Positions 46,992 to 57,262 are shown, numbered from the stretch's first letter. The stretch is DNA of 64,000 bases from Streptococcus oralis (GCF_023611505.1 NZ_CP097843.1:248001-312000); one strand, 5' to 3'. Notes: generated by a model not told the origin, from the sequence alone. Program-made: numbers and translations.

Positions 46992-47018
46992 AGCAGTGAC
47001 TTGAGTCACTGCTTTTTG
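46991..47018 (+). terminator. Terminator of the CNNM/CBS gene
   Basis: AAGCAGTGAC, TTGA, GTCACTGCTT, then TTT. Confidence 0.92.
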
Positions 47019-47064
47019 TAAATCTATATTGTAGATACAGTTATCCCTATCTATTTGGAATAAC

Positions 47065-47091
47065 AAAAAAGCCCGATTGTCCGGGCTTTTT
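47065..47091. terminator. Terminator of tRNA-Cys (bidirectional shape)
   Basis: AAAAAGCCCG and CGGGCTTTTT flank a short loop, 3' of the minus-strand tRNA. Confidence 0.85.
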
Positions 47092-47124
47092 ATTCGGTTA
47101 ATTCCTGTTAATTCAGGTACTGAA

Positions 47125-47195
47125 AGGCGGTAGACGGATTTGAACCGACGATCAAGCTTTTGCAGAGCCGTGCCTTACCACTTGGCTATACCGCC
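47125..47195 (-). tRNA. tRNA-Cys (GCA)
   Basis: Read on the minus strand: a 7-bp acceptor stem GGCGGTA/TACCGCC, D arm GCC...GGC, anticodon loop CTGCAAA with GCA in the middle, T loop TTCAAAT and discriminator U. It is 71 nt long, without an encoded CCA. Two stem positions are mismatched as I read them: 27-43 (C/U) and 50-64 (U/U). It stands alone, about 300 bases upstream of amiA and opposite in direction. Confidence 0.93.
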
Positions 47196-47414
47196 TCAAC
47201 GTTTATTATTATACCTTGAAAATCATTTCCCGTCAATAGTTTCTTAATCGAAAATCCAATTTAGAAGATTGCCCTTTCTGACTGGGTAGAAAATGGAGAA
47301 AGGAAACCTGAAAATCAGGCTTTATGAACATTAAGTTTGCTTTATGACTCGATAGATAGCAAACAAAGAATAAAGAAATTTGACAAATGAAAGTTTTTTA
47401 TGGATGCACGCCTA

Positions 47415-47460
47415 AATATTCTGAAAATTCGTTTACTTTTTAGAAGATATATGTTATAAT
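47415..47460 (+). promoter_or_regulatory. ami operon promoter with CodY-like box
   Basis: TTTACT (47432-47437), 17 bases and TATAAT (47455-47460). AATATTCTGAAAATT (47415-47429) matches the CodY box AATTTTCWGAAAATT at 14 of 15 positions and abuts the -35 box. The stretch 47196-47414 shows only AT-rich DNA and a small CCTG/CAGG hairpin. Confidence 0.75.
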
Positions 47461-47498
47461 CTTCAATAAGCCTAAATTTTTCAAGAGGAGTTAAAAAC

Positions 47499-49475
47499 AT
47501 GAAAAAAAGTAGAGTATTGGTTGCAGCAGGAGTTGCTTTATTAGCAACTGGAGTACTAGCTGCTTGCGGTTCTAAATCATCTGATTCAACGGCGCCAAAA
47601 AATTATGGTTATATCTATTCAGCTGACCCAGAAACGTTGGATTACCTCATTTCAGGTAAACAAAGTACTAAGATTGCCACTTCAAATGGTATTGATGGTC
47701 TCTTCACAAATGACAAATATGGGAATTTGACTCCCGCAGTGGCAGAAGATTGGTCAGTCTCAAAAGATGGTTTGACTTATACCTACAAAATCCGTAAAGG
47801 TGTTAAATGGATGACATCTGATGGAGAAGAGTACGCTGAAGTAACAGCTAAAGATTTCGTAAATGGTTTGAAACACGCAGCAGATAAGAAATCCGAAGCC
47901 CTATATTTAGCAGAAACTTCTGTTAAAGGATTGTCTGATTATTTGTCTGGAAATTCAAAAGACTTTTCTACGGTAGGTGTGAAGGCAGTTGATGATTATA
48001 CTCTTGAGTATACATTGAACCAACCAGAACCATACTGGAACTCTAAGATGGCTTATTCAATCTTCTGGCCATTGAACGAAGATTTTGAAAAATCAAAAGG
48101 ATCAGATTTTGCCAAAGCAACAGATCCTACGTCCTTGCTTTATAATGGTCCGTTCTTGCTAAAAGGTTTGACTACTAAATCTTCTATCGAATTTGCTAAG
48201 AATGAGCAGTACTGGGATAAGGATAATGTTCACCTTGATAAAGTTACTCTTGCTTTCTATGATGGGTCAGACCAAGAGTCCATTGAACGTAACTTTACAA
48301 GTGGAGCATACAGCTATGCTCGCCTTTTCCCAACAAGTTCAAACTACTCTAAGGTAGAAGAAACATACAAAGACAATATCTTCTACACTCCATCAGGACC
48401 TGGTATTGCTGGTTTGGGTGTGAATATTGACCGTCAAGGTTACAAATACACTTCTAAGACAACTGACGAAGAGAAAACTTCTACTAAGAAAGCCCTTCTT
48501 AACAAGGATTTCCGTCAGGCCTTGAACTTTGCCTTTGACCGTACTTCTTACTCAGCACAAATCAATGGTAAAGAAGGTGCTCCTCTTGCAGTTCGTAACC
48601 TCTTTGTGAAACCAGGTTTTGTCTCTGCAGGTGAAAAAACTTTCGGTGACTTGGTAACTGAAAAGATGGCTACTTATGGTGATGAGTGGAAGAATGTAAA
48701 CTTTGCGGATGGTCAAGATGGACTCTTCAACGCCGATAAAGCCAAAGCCGAATTTGCCAAAGCTAAAACTGCATTGGAAGCAGAAGGTGTGAAATTCCCT
48801 ATCCACTTGGATATTCCAGTAGACCAAACATCTAAAAACTATATCGCACGTATCCAATCTTTCAAACAATCCGTTGAAACAGTACTTGGTGAAGGCAATG
48901 TAGTCATTGATATCCAACAAGTTTCTAAAGATGAGTTGAACAATATCACTTACTATGCTGCAAGCGCTGCGGCAGAAGATTGGGATCTCTCAGGAGCAGT
49001 TGGGTGGAACCCAGACTATGAAGATCCGTCAACTTACCTTGATATCTTGAAAACAACGAATGCTGAACAAACAAAAACATACATGGGTTACGAAGGTGCA
49101 GATAACGCTGCGGCTGCTCAAGTTGGTTTGAAAGAATACGATAAGCTAGTTGATGAAGCTGCTAAAGAAACAAGCGATTTGAATGTTCGTTATGAAAAAT
49201 ACGCGGCTGCCCAAGCTTGGTTGACAGATAGCTCACTCTTCTTGCCAGCTATGTCATCAAGTGGTGCTGCACCATTCATTTCTCGTGTTGTACCATTCTC
49301 AGCATCATACAGCCAGTCTGGAGATAAGAGCTCAGATGTATACTTCAAGTATATTCAGTTGCAAGACAAGGTTGTAACGAAAGCTGATTACGAACAAGCT
49401 CGTGAGAAATGGCTCAAAGAGAAAAAAGAATCAAACGAAAAAGTTCAAAAAGAATTGACGAATCACGTTAAATAA
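47499..49475 (+). CDS. amiA: Oligopeptide ABC transporter substrate-binding lipoprotein AmiA
   Basis: A 658-residue surface lipoprotein with lipobox LAAC (Cys23). It has the extracellular family 5 solute-binding fold (YSADPETLDYL, EDWSVSKDGLTYTYKIRKGVKW). It captures oligopeptides for uptake through AmiCDEF, for nutrition and for peptide signalling. The length is normal for AmiA-like proteins. Strong promoter and AAGAGGAG ribosome site. A hairpin follows the stop, which can keep AmiA in excess over the rest of the transporter. Confidence 0.96.
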   Translation: MKKSRVLVAAGVALLATGVLAACGSKSSDSTAPKNYGYIYSADPETLDYLISGKQSTKIATSNGIDGLFTNDKYGNLTPAVAEDWSVSKDGLTYTYKIRKGVKWMTSDGEEYAEVTAKDFVNGLKHAADKKSEALYLAETSVKGLSDYLSGNSKDFSTVGVKAVDDYTLEYTLNQPEPYWNSKMAYSIFWPLNEDFEKSKGSDFAKATDPTSLLYNGPFLLKGLTTKSSIEFAKNEQYWDKDNVHLDKVTLAFYDGSDQESIERNFTSGAYSYARLFPTSSNYSKVEETYKDNIFYTPSGPGIAGLGVNIDRQGYKYTSKTTDEEKTSTKKALLNKDFRQALNFAFDRTSYSAQINGKEGAPLAVRNLFVKPGFVSAGEKTFGDLVTEKMATYGDEWKNVNFADGQDGLFNADKAKAEFAKAKTALEAEGVKFPIHLDIPVDQTSKNYIARIQSFKQSVETVLGEGNVVIDIQQVSKDELNNITYYAASAAAEDWDLSGAVGWNPDYEDPSTYLDILKTTNAEQTKTYMGYEGADNAAAAQVGLKEYDKLVDEAAKETSDLNVRYEKYAAAQAWLTDSSLFLPAMSSSGAAPFISRVVPFSASYSQSGDKSSDVYFKYIQLQDKVVTKADYEQAREKWLKEKKESNEKVQKELTNHVK

Positions 49476-49484
49476 ATAACTCTC

Positions 49485-49520
49485 AAGAGAACTTTCTCTC
49501 CATGAGGAGAAGGTTCTTTT
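49485..49520 (+). terminator. Attenuating hairpin between amiA and amiC
   Basis: AAGAGAAC-TTTCTCTCC and GGAGAA-GGTTCTTTT form a long interrupted stem around ATGA, followed by GGGATTTT. It lies in the only sizeable gap of the operon. Confidence 0.8.
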
Positions 49521-49541
49521 GGGATTTTAAAAGGAAACGAT

Positions 49542-51038
49542 ATGAAAAAATATATTTTTATGCGTGTCTTGCGCTCATTGTTGTCTATTTTCTTGGTGAC
49601 AACCTTGACCTACACGATTATCTATACGATGGTTCCTCGGAAACTGATTTTCAAGCAGGATACCAACTACAACAAGATTGCAACGACTCCAGATAAGCGG
49701 GATAATTATGAGAATACCGTTTATGAACGTATGGGCTATATCGAGTACTACGATACTAAGGAGTTGCAAGAAAAAGCTAGCTCAATGGACTCATCTGTAA
49801 CAGTAGATGCCAATGATACCAATAAGGCAATCTACGAAAAATACATCAACCAACTCGGTAATGGTTGGACGTTAGGTGTCTTTTCAGAGAGTGGTCAGTT
49901 CTATGCTACGCGTGAAATTCCAATTTTTGAACGTGTTTTCAAATTCTATGCGAACTTACTTGATATTGATCATACAAACAAGATTCAAGACCCTGAAAAT
50001 CCAAACTTGGAACGTTATCTTCGTTTTGAAAATGACCCTGCTATCGGTTGGTCATTGGTTGGTTCAGGTACCAAACATAAATACCTTTTGTATTTCAACA
50101 ATCAATTCCCGTTTGTACACCAAAACTTTGTGAACATTAACTTGGGTGACTCCTACCCAACTTATGCGAACACGCCAGTGCTTCAAGTTATCACACAAGG
50201 CCAAGGACAAACCAAGACATCAGAAGTTCAATTCCCTACGGGTAAAAAGACTTCGTCTGTAGATATTTACTCTCGTACCTACAAATCTCCAAGTCAAGCA
50301 GATGCGCGTGAAATAGCTAACTATGGTAAGGACGATCCATATACAGCTACAGAAAGTAACTACCAATATCCATCTATGATTGCAAGCTCAGCTGTTGCTG
50401 GTTTGATTGGTTTGGTTATTTCGTATGCTATTGCGATTCCTCTTGGATCTGCTATGGCTCGCCACAAGAATACTTGGATTGATAGCTTCTCAACAGGCGC
50501 TCTAACCTTCTTGCTTGCACTTCCAACGATTGCTTTGGTTTATATCGTTCGCTTGATTGGATCATCTATTGGTCTTCCAGACTCATTCCCTATCCTAGGT
50601 GCTGGAGATTGGCGTTCCTATGTCTTGCCAGCAGTCATTTTAGGTTTGCTGGGAGCACCAAGTACAGCAATCTGGATTCGTCGTTATATGATTGATTTGC
50701 AATCTCAAGACTTCGTCCGTTTTGCTCGTGCAAAAGGTTTATCTGAAAAAGAAATTTCAAATAAACACGTCTTTAAAAATGCCATGGTTCCTTTGGTTTC
50801 AGGTATTCCAGGTGCCGTAATCGGGGTTATTGGTGGTGCAACATTGACAGAAACAGTCTTCGCCTTCCCAGGTATGGGTAAAATGTTGATTGACTCTGTT
50901 AAGGCATCAAATAACTCAATGGTAGTTGGTCTCGTCTTCATCTTTACATGTATTTCTATCTTCTCACTCTTTGTAGGAGATATCTGGATGACTATGCTTG
51001 ACCCACGTATTAAATTGACAGAGAAAGGAGGCAAATAA
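49542..51038 (+). CDS. amiC: Oligopeptide ABC transporter permease AmiC
   Basis: A 498-residue membrane subunit of the Ami importer. It has an N-terminal helix (about 10-30), a large extracellular insert (about 31-280) typical of streptococcal AmiC, and the permease core (about 285-498). The core includes the EAA-type loop [21 protein letters not shown], which docks on the ATPases. AAAGGAAA precedes the ATG. The stop overlaps the amiD start (TAATG). Confidence 0.95.
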   Translation: MKKYIFMRVLRSLLSIFLVTTLTYTIIYTMVPRKLIFKQDTNYNKIATTPDKRDNYENTVYERMGYIEYYDTKELQEKASSMDSSVTVDANDTNKAIYEKYINQLGNGWTLGVFSESGQFYATREIPIFERVFKFYANLLDIDHTNKIQDPENPNLERYLRFENDPAIGWSLVGSGTKHKYLLYFNNQFPFVHQNFVNINLGDSYPTYANTPVLQVITQGQGQTKTSEVQFPTGKKTSSVDIYSRTYKSPSQADAREIANYGKDDPYTATESNYQYPSMIASSAVAGLIGLVISYAIAIPLGSAMARHKNTWIDSFSTGALTFLLALPTIALVYIVRLIGSSIGLPDSFPILGAGDWRSYVLPAVILGLLGAPSTAIWIRRYMIDLQSQDFVRFARAKGLSEKEISNKHVFKNAMVPLVSGIPGAVIGVIGGATLTETVFAFPGMGKMLIDSVKASNNSMVVGLVFIFTCISIFSLFVGDIWMTMLDPRIKLTEKGGK

Positions 51039-51964
51039 TGTCAACAATTGATAAAGAAAAATTTCAGTTCGTAAAACGTGATGATTTTGCCTCTGAAACG
51101 ATTGATGCTCCTGCCTACTCTTACTGGGGCTCTGTATTTAGACAGTTTTTAAAGAAAAAATCAACAGTCATTATGTTGGGAATATTGGTAGCTATTATTT
51201 TGATGAGTTTTATCTATCCGATGTTTTCAGACTTTGACTTTAACGATGTAAGTAAGGTTAATGACTTTAGCGCTCGTTTTATTAAGCCCAATGCCGAACA
51301 CTGGTTTGGTACTGATAGCAATGGTAAATCCTTGTTTGATGGAGTTTGGTTTGGTGCGCGTAATTCTATCCTCATTTCTGTAATTGCTACTTTTATCAAC
51401 CTTGTGATCGGGGTGATTGTTGGTGGAATCTGGGGAATTTCAAAATCTGTTGACCGCGTCATGATGGAAGTTTATAACATTATTTCAAACATTCCATCTC
51501 TCTTGATTGTTATCGTCTTGACTTACTCAATTGGTGCTGGTTTCTGGAATTTGATCTTCGCTATGAGTGTGACGACTTGGATTGGTATTGCTTATTCAAT
51601 TCGTATTCAAATCATGCGTTACCGTGACTTGGAATACAACCTTGCTTCTCAAACTCTTGGAACACCAACCTTCAAAATCATCGTGAAAAATATCATGCCA
51701 CAATTGGTATCTGTTATTGTTTCTACAATGACCTTGATGTTGCCAAGCTTTATCTCTTATGAGGCTTTCCTTTCCTTCTTTGGATTGGGGTTGCCTGTAA
51801 CAGTGCCAAGTTTGGGACGTTTGATCTCAGATTACTCACAAAACGTTACGACCAACGCGTACTTGTTCTGGATTCCATTGACAACCTTGATTTTGGTATC
51901 CCTATCTCTATTCGTTGTTGGTCAGAACTTAGCGGATGCTAGTGATCCACGTACACATAGATAG
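51038..51964 (+). CDS. amiD: Oligopeptide ABC transporter permease AmiD
   Basis: A 308-residue second membrane subunit, OppC type, with about six helices. The docking loop [20 protein letters not shown] lies near residue 205-225. The N-terminal cytoplasmic part has the OppC-N helix. The ATG overlaps the stop of amiC, with AAAGGAGG as ribosome site. Pairs with AmiC to form the peptide channel. Confidence 0.95.
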   Translation: MSTIDKEKFQFVKRDDFASETIDAPAYSYWGSVFRQFLKKKSTVIMLGILVAIILMSFIYPMFSDFDFNDVSKVNDFSARFIKPNAEHWFGTDSNGKSLFDGVWFGARNSILISVIATFINLVIGVIVGGIWGISKSVDRVMMEVYNIISNIPSLLIVIVLTYSIGAGFWNLIFAMSVTTWIGIAYSIRIQIMRYRDLEYNLASQTLGTPTFKIIVKNIMPQLVSVIVSTMTLMLPSFISYEAFLSFFGLGLPVTVPSLGRLISDYSQNVTTNAYLFWIPLTTLILVSLSLFVVGQNLADASDPRTHR

Positions 51965-51972
51965 GAGTAGAC

Positions 51973-53040
51973 ATGACAAAAGAAAGTAATGTAATTTTGA
52001 CTGCTCGCGATATCGTCGTGGAATTTGACGTTCGTGACAAGGTTCTGACGGCTATCAGAGGCGTTTCTCTAGAACTGATTGAAGGAGAAGTTCTTGCCTT
52101 GGTAGGTGAGTCTGGTTCTGGTAAATCTGTATTAACAAAAACCTTTACAGGGATGTTAGAAGACAATGGGCGCATTGCCCAAGGAAGCATCGATTATCGT
52201 GGACAAGACTTGACAGCCTTGACTTCAAACAAAGAGTGGGAGAAAATCCGTGGTGCTAAAATTGCGACCATCTTCCAAGACCCAATGACAAGTTTGGATC
52301 CAATTAATACAATCGGTAGCCAAATCACAGAAGTTATCGTTAAACACCAAGGGAAAACAGCTAAGGAAGCCAAAGAAATGGCAATCGACTATATGAACAA
52401 GGTTGGAATTCCAGACGCTGAAAAACGTTTTGACGAGTATCCTTTCCAATATTCTGGAGGGATGCGCCAACGTATCGTTATTGCGATTGCCCTTGCCTGT
52501 CGTCCAGATATCTTGATCTGTGACGAGCCAACAACGGCTCTTGATGTAACCATTCAAGCACAAATCATTGATTTGCTTAAAACCTTGCAAAATGAGTACC
52601 ACTTTACTATTATCTTTATCACCCATGACCTTGGTGTGGTAGCAAGTATTGCGGATAAGGTAGCGGTTATGTATGCTGGTGAAATTGTAGAATACGGTAC
52701 TGTTGAGGAAGTCTTCTACGACCCACGTCATCCATATACTTGGAGTCTCTTGTCTAGCTTGCCTCAGCTTGCTGACGATAAAGGGGAATTGTACTCTATC
52801 CCAGGAACACCACCGTCTCTTTATACTGAGTTGAAAGGTGATGCCTTTGCCCTTCGTTCAGATTATGCGATGCAAATTGACTTTGAACAGAAAGCGCCTC
52901 AGTTTTCAGTCACTGATACTCACTGGGCTAAGACTTGGTTGCTTCATGAGAATGCTCCTAAGGTTGAAAAACCAGAAATCATCGCAGATTTACATGATAA
53001 AATTCGTGATAAAATGGGCTTTGCTCATCTAGAAGACTAG
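51973..53040 (+). CDS. amiE: Oligopeptide ABC transporter ATPase AmiE
   Basis: A 355-residue ATP-binding subunit (OppD type). Walker A is [10 protein letters not shown] (about 44-53), the ABC signature YSGGMRQRI (about 164) and Walker [13 protein letters not shown] (about 185). The C-terminal OPP domain follows, without an obvious iron-sulfur cysteine set. It forms a heterodimer with AmiF to power import. GGAG lies 6 bases before the ATG, 8 bases after amiD. Confidence 0.96.
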   Translation: MTKESNVILTARDIVVEFDVRDKVLTAIRGVSLELIEGEVLALVGESGSGKSVLTKTFTGMLEDNGRIAQGSIDYRGQDLTALTSNKEWEKIRGAKIATIFQDPMTSLDPINTIGSQITEVIVKHQGKTAKEAKEMAIDYMNKVGIPDAEKRFDEYPFQYSGGMRQRIVIAIALACRPDILICDEPTTALDVTIQAQIIDLLKTLQNEYHFTIIFITHDLGVVASIADKVAVMYAGEIVEYGTVEEVFYDPRHPYTWSLLSSLPQLADDKGELYSIPGTPPSLYTELKGDAFALRSDYAMQIDFEQKAPQFSVTDTHWAKTWLLHENAPKVEKPEIIADLHDKIRDKMGFAHLED

Positions 53041-53050
53041 GAGGAAGGAA

Positions 53051-53980
53051 ATGTCTGAAAAATTAGTAGAAATTAAAGATTTAGAAATTTCCTTCGGTGA
53101 AGGAAGTAAGAAGTTTGTTGCCGTTAAAAACGCTAACTTCTTTATCAACAAGGGAGAAACTTTCTCTCTCGTTGGTGAATCTGGTAGTGGGAAAACGACG
53201 ATTGGTCGTGCCATTATTGGTTTGAATAATACTAGTAAAGGTGAAATCATCTTTGACGGTCATAAGATCAATGGGAAAAAATCTCATAAGGAATCTTCAG
53301 AGTTGATCCGCCGTATCCAGATGATTTTCCAAGACCCTGCAGCCAGTTTAAATGAACGTGCGACAGTTGACTATATCATCTCTGAAGGTCTTTACAACTA
53401 CCACTTGTTCAAAGACGAAGAAGAGCGAAAAGAAAAAGTTCAAAAGATGATTCATGAAGTCGGTCTTTTGAAAGAGCACTTGACCCGTTACCCACACGAG
53501 TTTTCTGGTGGTCAACGTCAACGTATTGGGATTGCCCGTGCTCTTGTGATGGAACCTGATTTCGTTATTGCGGATGAGCCGATTTCAGCCTTGGACGTGT
53601 CTGTTCGTGCGCAAGTCTTGAACTTGCTCAAGAAGTTTCAAAAAGAATTGGGCTTGACCTATCTCTTTATCGCGCATGACTTGTCAGTTGTTCGCTTTAT
53701 CTCAGATCGTATCGCAGTTATCTATAAGGGTGTTATCGTTGAAGTAGCGGAAACAGAGGAGTTGTTTAACAATCCTGTTCATCCGTACACTCAAGCACTT
53801 CTATCTGCTGTACCGATTCCAGATCCAATCTTGGAACGTAAGAAGGTCTTGAAAGTCTATGATCCTAGCCAACATGACTATGAGACAGACAAGCCGTCTA
53901 TGGTGGAAATTCGTCCAGGTCACTATGTTTGGGCCAATCAAGCAGAACTTGCTCGTTACAAGGAAGCTCTTAAAAAATAA
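53051..53980 (+). CDS. amiF: Oligopeptide ABC transporter ATPase AmiF
   Basis: A 309-residue ATP-binding subunit (OppF type) with Walker [12 protein letters not shown] (about 39), signature [15 protein letters not shown] (about 152) and Walker [12 protein letters not shown] (about 175). The OPP C-terminal domain is shorter than in AmiE, as usual. Strong AGGAGG ribosome site. Last gene of the operon; a terminator follows directly. Confidence 0.96.
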   Translation: MSEKLVEIKDLEISFGEGSKKFVAVKNANFFINKGETFSLVGESGSGKTTIGRAIIGLNNTSKGEIIFDGHKINGKKSHKESSELIRRIQMIFQDPAASLNERATVDYIISEGLYNYHLFKDEEERKEKVQKMIHEVGLLKEHLTRYPHEFSGGQRQRIGIARALVMEPDFVIADEPISALDVSVRAQVLNLLKKFQKELGLTYLFIAHDLSVVRFISDRIAVIYKGVIVEVAETEELFNNPVHPYTQALLSAVPIPDPILERKKVLKVYDPSQHDYETDKPSMVEIRPGHYVWANQAELARYKEALKK

Positions 53981-53990
53981 ACAGATTAAG

Positions 53991-54017
53991 AGAGGACCGA
54001 AAGGTCTTCTCATTTTT
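53991..54017 (+). terminator. Terminator of the ami operon
   Basis: AGAGGACC, GAAA tetraloop, GGTCTTCT, then CATTTTT. Confidence 0.85.
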
Positions 54018-54021
54018 AATA

Positions 54022-54057
54022 GAAAAATTCCCCTTTCACTAGCTTGTAAAAGGGGAG
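54022..54057 (-). terminator. Terminator of trkA-trkH
   Basis: On the minus strand CTCCCCTTTT and AAAGGGGAA pair around an eleven-base loop, followed by TTTTT. Confidence 0.82.
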
Positions 54058-54068
54058 CTTTATTGTGA

Positions 54069-55508
54069 TTAGCGTTTGGACCAGGTACGTTTCATAAAGA
54101 GAAGCAAAATGGGATAAATCTCTAGACGACCTGCAATCATTGCAAATGAGAGAAGGATTTTAGAGATGGGGCTAAAGATAGCAAAACTAGAAGTTGTACC
54201 TAGAATAGGTCCGATGTTATTGAAACAGCTGAAGACAGCACTGGTAACAACTAGAAAATCATTGTTATCTAGACTGACAATGAAGATAAGTGACAGTAAA
54301 ATCATCACATAAATGACAAAATATTTTAGGACCTTGTGCTGGGTATCCTTATCAATCACAGTTTTATTGACATGTAGAGTCAATACGCGATGAGGAGATA
54401 AGATGGACAAGATCTGATTTTTTGCAATTTTTGAAAGGATGAGTCCTCTGATAACTTTGAGTCCACCTGCGGTTGATCCAGCAGAGCCACCGATTCCCAT
54501 GAGGAAGAGGAGTATAAATTGGGAGGAGAGGGGCCAGTTGGTAATATCTCCATAACCAAAACCAGTTGTTGTAATGATATTGGAAACCTGAAAGAGGGCC
54601 ATTTCAAAGCTCTTAGAGACACCTTGGTAGAGGTGGAGCGTATTGAGAGTAATCAAGCCGGTAGAAACTAGGACAATGATTACATACGTGCGAAGTTCTT
54701 CATCTCCAAAGAAAGCCTTAACCCGACGGAGCATGAGGTAGTAGTAGAGATTAAAGTTGACCCCAAAAACCAGAACTCCGATACTGACGAGATAGGTGAT
54801 GAGTGAGCTGCCGTAGTGGGCAATTCCGTCGTTATAGACGGTGAAGCCTCCGGTTCCTGCCGTTCCCATAGCGATGACAAAGCTATCAAATAGAGGCATG
54901 CCAGCTAGATAGTAGATGACTACAAAAAGTGAGAAGAGCCCTAAATAAAGCAGATAGAGGATCTGGGCGGTATTTTTCAGTTTGGATACAACCTTGCCAA
55001 AGACAGGCCCAGGGACCTCAGCCTTCATCACCTCTAAGTGACCATTCTTGGCATTGTCCATAATGGCAAGCGCGAAGACGAGTACCCCCATCCCTCCAAT
55101 CAAGTGAGTAAAACTTCGCCAGAAGAGGAGGGAACGGCTGAGAACGGAGACATCTGTCAGAATGGTTGCTCCTGTAGTTGTAAAACCAGAACTGATTTCA
55201 AAGAAGGCATCGATGACACTTGGGATTTGTCCTGAAAAGACAAAGGGAAGCGCTCCAAAGAAAGACCATAGAATCCAACAGAGGGCGACGATTAAGACTC
55301 CCTCCTTAGTATAAATTCGCTGATTTTTGGGTTTCCGTAAAATTCCCAAGCTACCAAGAAGTATTAGAATTCCAATTGTTGTAAAGAGAGCTGTAAATAC
55401 TTGGCTGGATTCTTGATAATAGGTTGCTACGCTAACGGGTACTAGAAGGAGAACCGCCTCAATCAAGAGAAGTTTTGAGAGGAGGTAACGAATCATACTT
55501 TTATTCAT
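54069..55508 (-). CDS. trkH: Potassium uptake membrane protein TrkH
   Basis: A 479-residue Trk/Ktr-type K+ channel subunit made of four imperfect M1-P-M2 repeats. Pore segments with the expected Gly residues include SSGFTTTGATIL (about 110), GTAGTGGFTVYN (about 218), and ITTTGFGYGDITNWP (about 317). It works with the RCK protein TrkA encoded just upstream. The ribosome site lies in the end of trkA. The last helices reach the C-terminus RTWSKR. Confidence 0.94.
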   Translation of the reverse strand: MNKSMIRYLLSKLLLIEAVLLLVPVSVATYYQESSQVFTALFTTIGILILLGSLGILRKPKNQRIYTKEGVLIVALCWILWSFFGALPFVFSGQIPSVIDAFFEISSGFTTTGATILTDVSVLSRSLLFWRSFTHLIGGMGVLVFALAIMDNAKNGHLEVMKAEVPGPVFGKVVSKLKNTAQILYLLYLGLFSLFVVIYYLAGMPLFDSFVIAMGTAGTGGFTVYNDGIAHYGSSLITYLVSIGVLVFGVNFNLYYYLMLRRVKAFFGDEELRTYVIIVLVSTGLITLNTLHLYQGVSKSFEMALFQVSNIITTTGFGYGDITNWPLSSQFILLFLMGIGGSAGSTAGGLKVIRGLILSKIAKNQILSILSPHRVLTLHVNKTVIDKDTQHKVLKYFVIYVMILLSLIFIVSLDNNDFLVVTSAVFSCFNNIGPILGTTSSFAIFSPISKILLSFAMIAGRLEIYPILLLFMKRTWSKR

Positions 55509-55511
55509 CTT

Positions 55512-56861
55512 TTACCTCTCAATCAGATCATAAATCTTGGTGATATTTGGTAATAAGGTCGTCACGAGTAACTGATCTCCTACCTCAAGTCTATCCTCTC
55601 CAGTAGGGAAGATTGTTTTTCCTTTTCGGATAATGGCTGCGATGAGAACCCCTTTCTTCAATTTCAGATGTGAAAGAGGTTTGGCAGTCATTTTATTAGC
55701 TTCCTTGATTTGGAATTGAAGAGTTTCAATTTGACCGTTTGCTAGATGGTGCATGGCTTGAAGGTCTGAGTATTGAGCGTTTACTCGACCACGGATAAAG
55801 TGCATAATGGTATCCACTGCAATGCTTTTGGGTGTGATGATACTTGAAAAATCAGGTGCATGGATAATCTCTAAAAGGCTAGTTCGATTCACCTTGGTGA
55901 TATTCTTATGGACACCAACACGGTCTAAGAACATAGAGGTAATGATGTTTTCCTCATCAACTCCAGTCAAAGTTGCAACTGCATCATAGTTGGGAGCACT
56001 TTCCTCAAGCAAGATATCTTTGGCAGTTCCATCTCCCTGTACGATATAGAGATTTGGAAATTTTTCACTGAAGAGACGAGCTCTCTCAGGATTAATCTCG
56101 ATAACTTTAGTGTCAATACGGCTATCTTTTAAAATGTCAAGTAGGTAATAAGCAATTTTTCCAGCACCAACGATGAGCAAGCTTTTCACTGTACGTGATT
56201 TGAAATAGTTATGGAAAAGCATCATATCCACACGATTCCCAGTAACAAAAATTCTATCTCTATCCTGAATGGTGATATCACCGCTCGGAATCATAAGTTG
56301 ATGGTCTCGTTCCATAGCGCAGACAATGATATTGCCAAATTTTTTACGAAAATCTGAGATTGGCATTTGACAGAGACCACTGGAATCTTTGACAACAAAC
56401 TCCATCAGGTTGACCCTTCCCCCTGAGAACCGCTCAACTGAGAGTGCATTCGGAAAATCAATGATATTTGAGATAGCACGGGCGGCTAGGAGTTCTGGGT
56501 TAACGATAAGTGAGAATCCAAGAATATTTTTCTCTTTGAAATAGGCATTGGAGTATTCAGGATTTCGCACTCGAACGATGGTTTCTTTAGCGCCCATTTT
56601 TTTAGCAAGTACTGCTGAAATCATATTCACTTCATCGTGTTCCGTTAGAGCGATAAAGATATCACACTCTTGAACGCCGGCTTGCTCTAAGATAGCAAAG
56701 TCTGCTCCATTTCCAAGGAGTCCCATGATATCAAAGCGACTGACAATATGATTGAGAACATCCTCATCTTGTTCGATGAGGACAACGTCGTGTTTTTCTG
56801 CAACCAGTGAACGACAGAGGGCGAAGCCGACTTTCCCTCCACCAACAAGGACAATTTTCAT
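55512..56861 (-). CDS. trkA: Trk potassium uptake regulatory protein TrkA
   Basis: A 449-residue cytoplasmic gating protein made of two RCK units. Each has a Rossmann NAD-binding start (VLVGGGKVGFALC at 4 and LLIVGAGKIAYYLL at about 227) and an RCK_C domain (about 140-215 and 370-449). It binds nucleotides and controls TrkH. A second streptococcal TrkA-like protein, CabP, responds to c-di-AMP; whether this one does is not known. trkA and trkH are transcribed together, three bases apart. Confidence 0.94.
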   Translation of the reverse strand: MKIVLVGGGKVGFALCRSLVAEKHDVVLIEQDEDVLNHIVSRFDIMGLLGNGADFAILEQAGVQECDIFIALTEHDEVNMISAVLAKKMGAKETIVRVRNPEYSNAYFKEKNILGFSLIVNPELLAARAISNIIDFPNALSVERFSGGRVNLMEFVVKDSSGLCQMPISDFRKKFGNIIVCAMERDHQLMIPSGDITIQDRDRIFVTGNRVDMMLFHNYFKSRTVKSLLIVGAGKIAYYLLDILKDSRIDTKVIEINPERARLFSEKFPNLYIVQGDGTAKDILLEESAPNYDAVATLTGVDEENIITSMFLDRVGVHKNITKVNRTSLLEIIHAPDFSSIITPKSIAVDTIMHFIRGRVNAQYSDLQAMHHLANGQIETLQFQIKEANKMTAKPLSHLKLKKGVLIAAIIRKGKTIFPTGEDRLEVGDQLLVTTLLPNITKIYDLIER

Positions 56862-57103
56862 ATAAAAACCCTACTTTTTCATGATGTAACTATCATACCC
56901 TTTTTTCGCAAAAAATGCACTTGCCAAGCCATTTCAGAGGATAAGAAAAGCTTTTTTTAAGTTTTCAAAGATAAAATCGGTCACCTTTCATAGAAATGTC
57001 TATTATATGAAATGATTTCGCTCATTTAATATCCTTTCTCAGAAAAAGAATGACTAAGTATGGAAATATTATCAAAAAAAGTAAAAAAATCAAGTCATTT
57101 CTA

Positions 57104-57131
57104 TTGACAATGATTCTGAAAGTGTTATACT
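57104..57131 (+). promoter_or_regulatory. Strong promoter of the trmL leader RNA
   Basis: TTGACA (57104-57109), 16 bases and TATACT (57126-57131) with an extended TG. The predicted start is near 57138. The preceding 56862-57100 is AT-rich and carries the divergent trkA promoter region, with nothing else recognised. Confidence 0.78.
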
Positions 57132-57137
57132 AAGGAA

Positions 57138-57239
57138 GTAGTTTCGCTGATTTACTTCAAACCTGTTGTGAGGTAAGTTAACGACGCCTTAACCACGCTG
57201 TTTGCTGAGCTTGACTCCGGGCAGTGTGGCTATTTTTTT
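57138..57239 (+). ncRNA. Structured leader or small RNA ending in a terminator, upstream of trmL
   Basis: About 100 nt from the predicted start to a run of seven T. A first hairpin can form from TTACTT/AAGTTAA with inner ACCT/AGGT (57151-57180). The second is the terminator CCACGCTG/CAGTGTGG (57193-57228). No ribosome site with a plausible leader peptide is seen. The element lies directly before the trmL ribosome site (AAAAGGAAG). It may be an attenuator or an independent small RNA. I do not recognise the family. Confidence 0.55.
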
Positions 57240-57262
57240 GCAATGATAAAAGGAAGCCAATT

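Noticed and set aside
47261..47414. Possible second RNA gene between tRNA-Cys and amiA
   Set aside because: Only a 4-bp CCTG/CAGG hairpin and AT-rich DNA; no promoter and terminator pair defining a transcript.
57104..57125. Possible Fur/PerR-type box around TTGACAATGATTCTGA
   Set aside because: Only half of a palindrome is present and the bases are explained by the -35 box and spacer.
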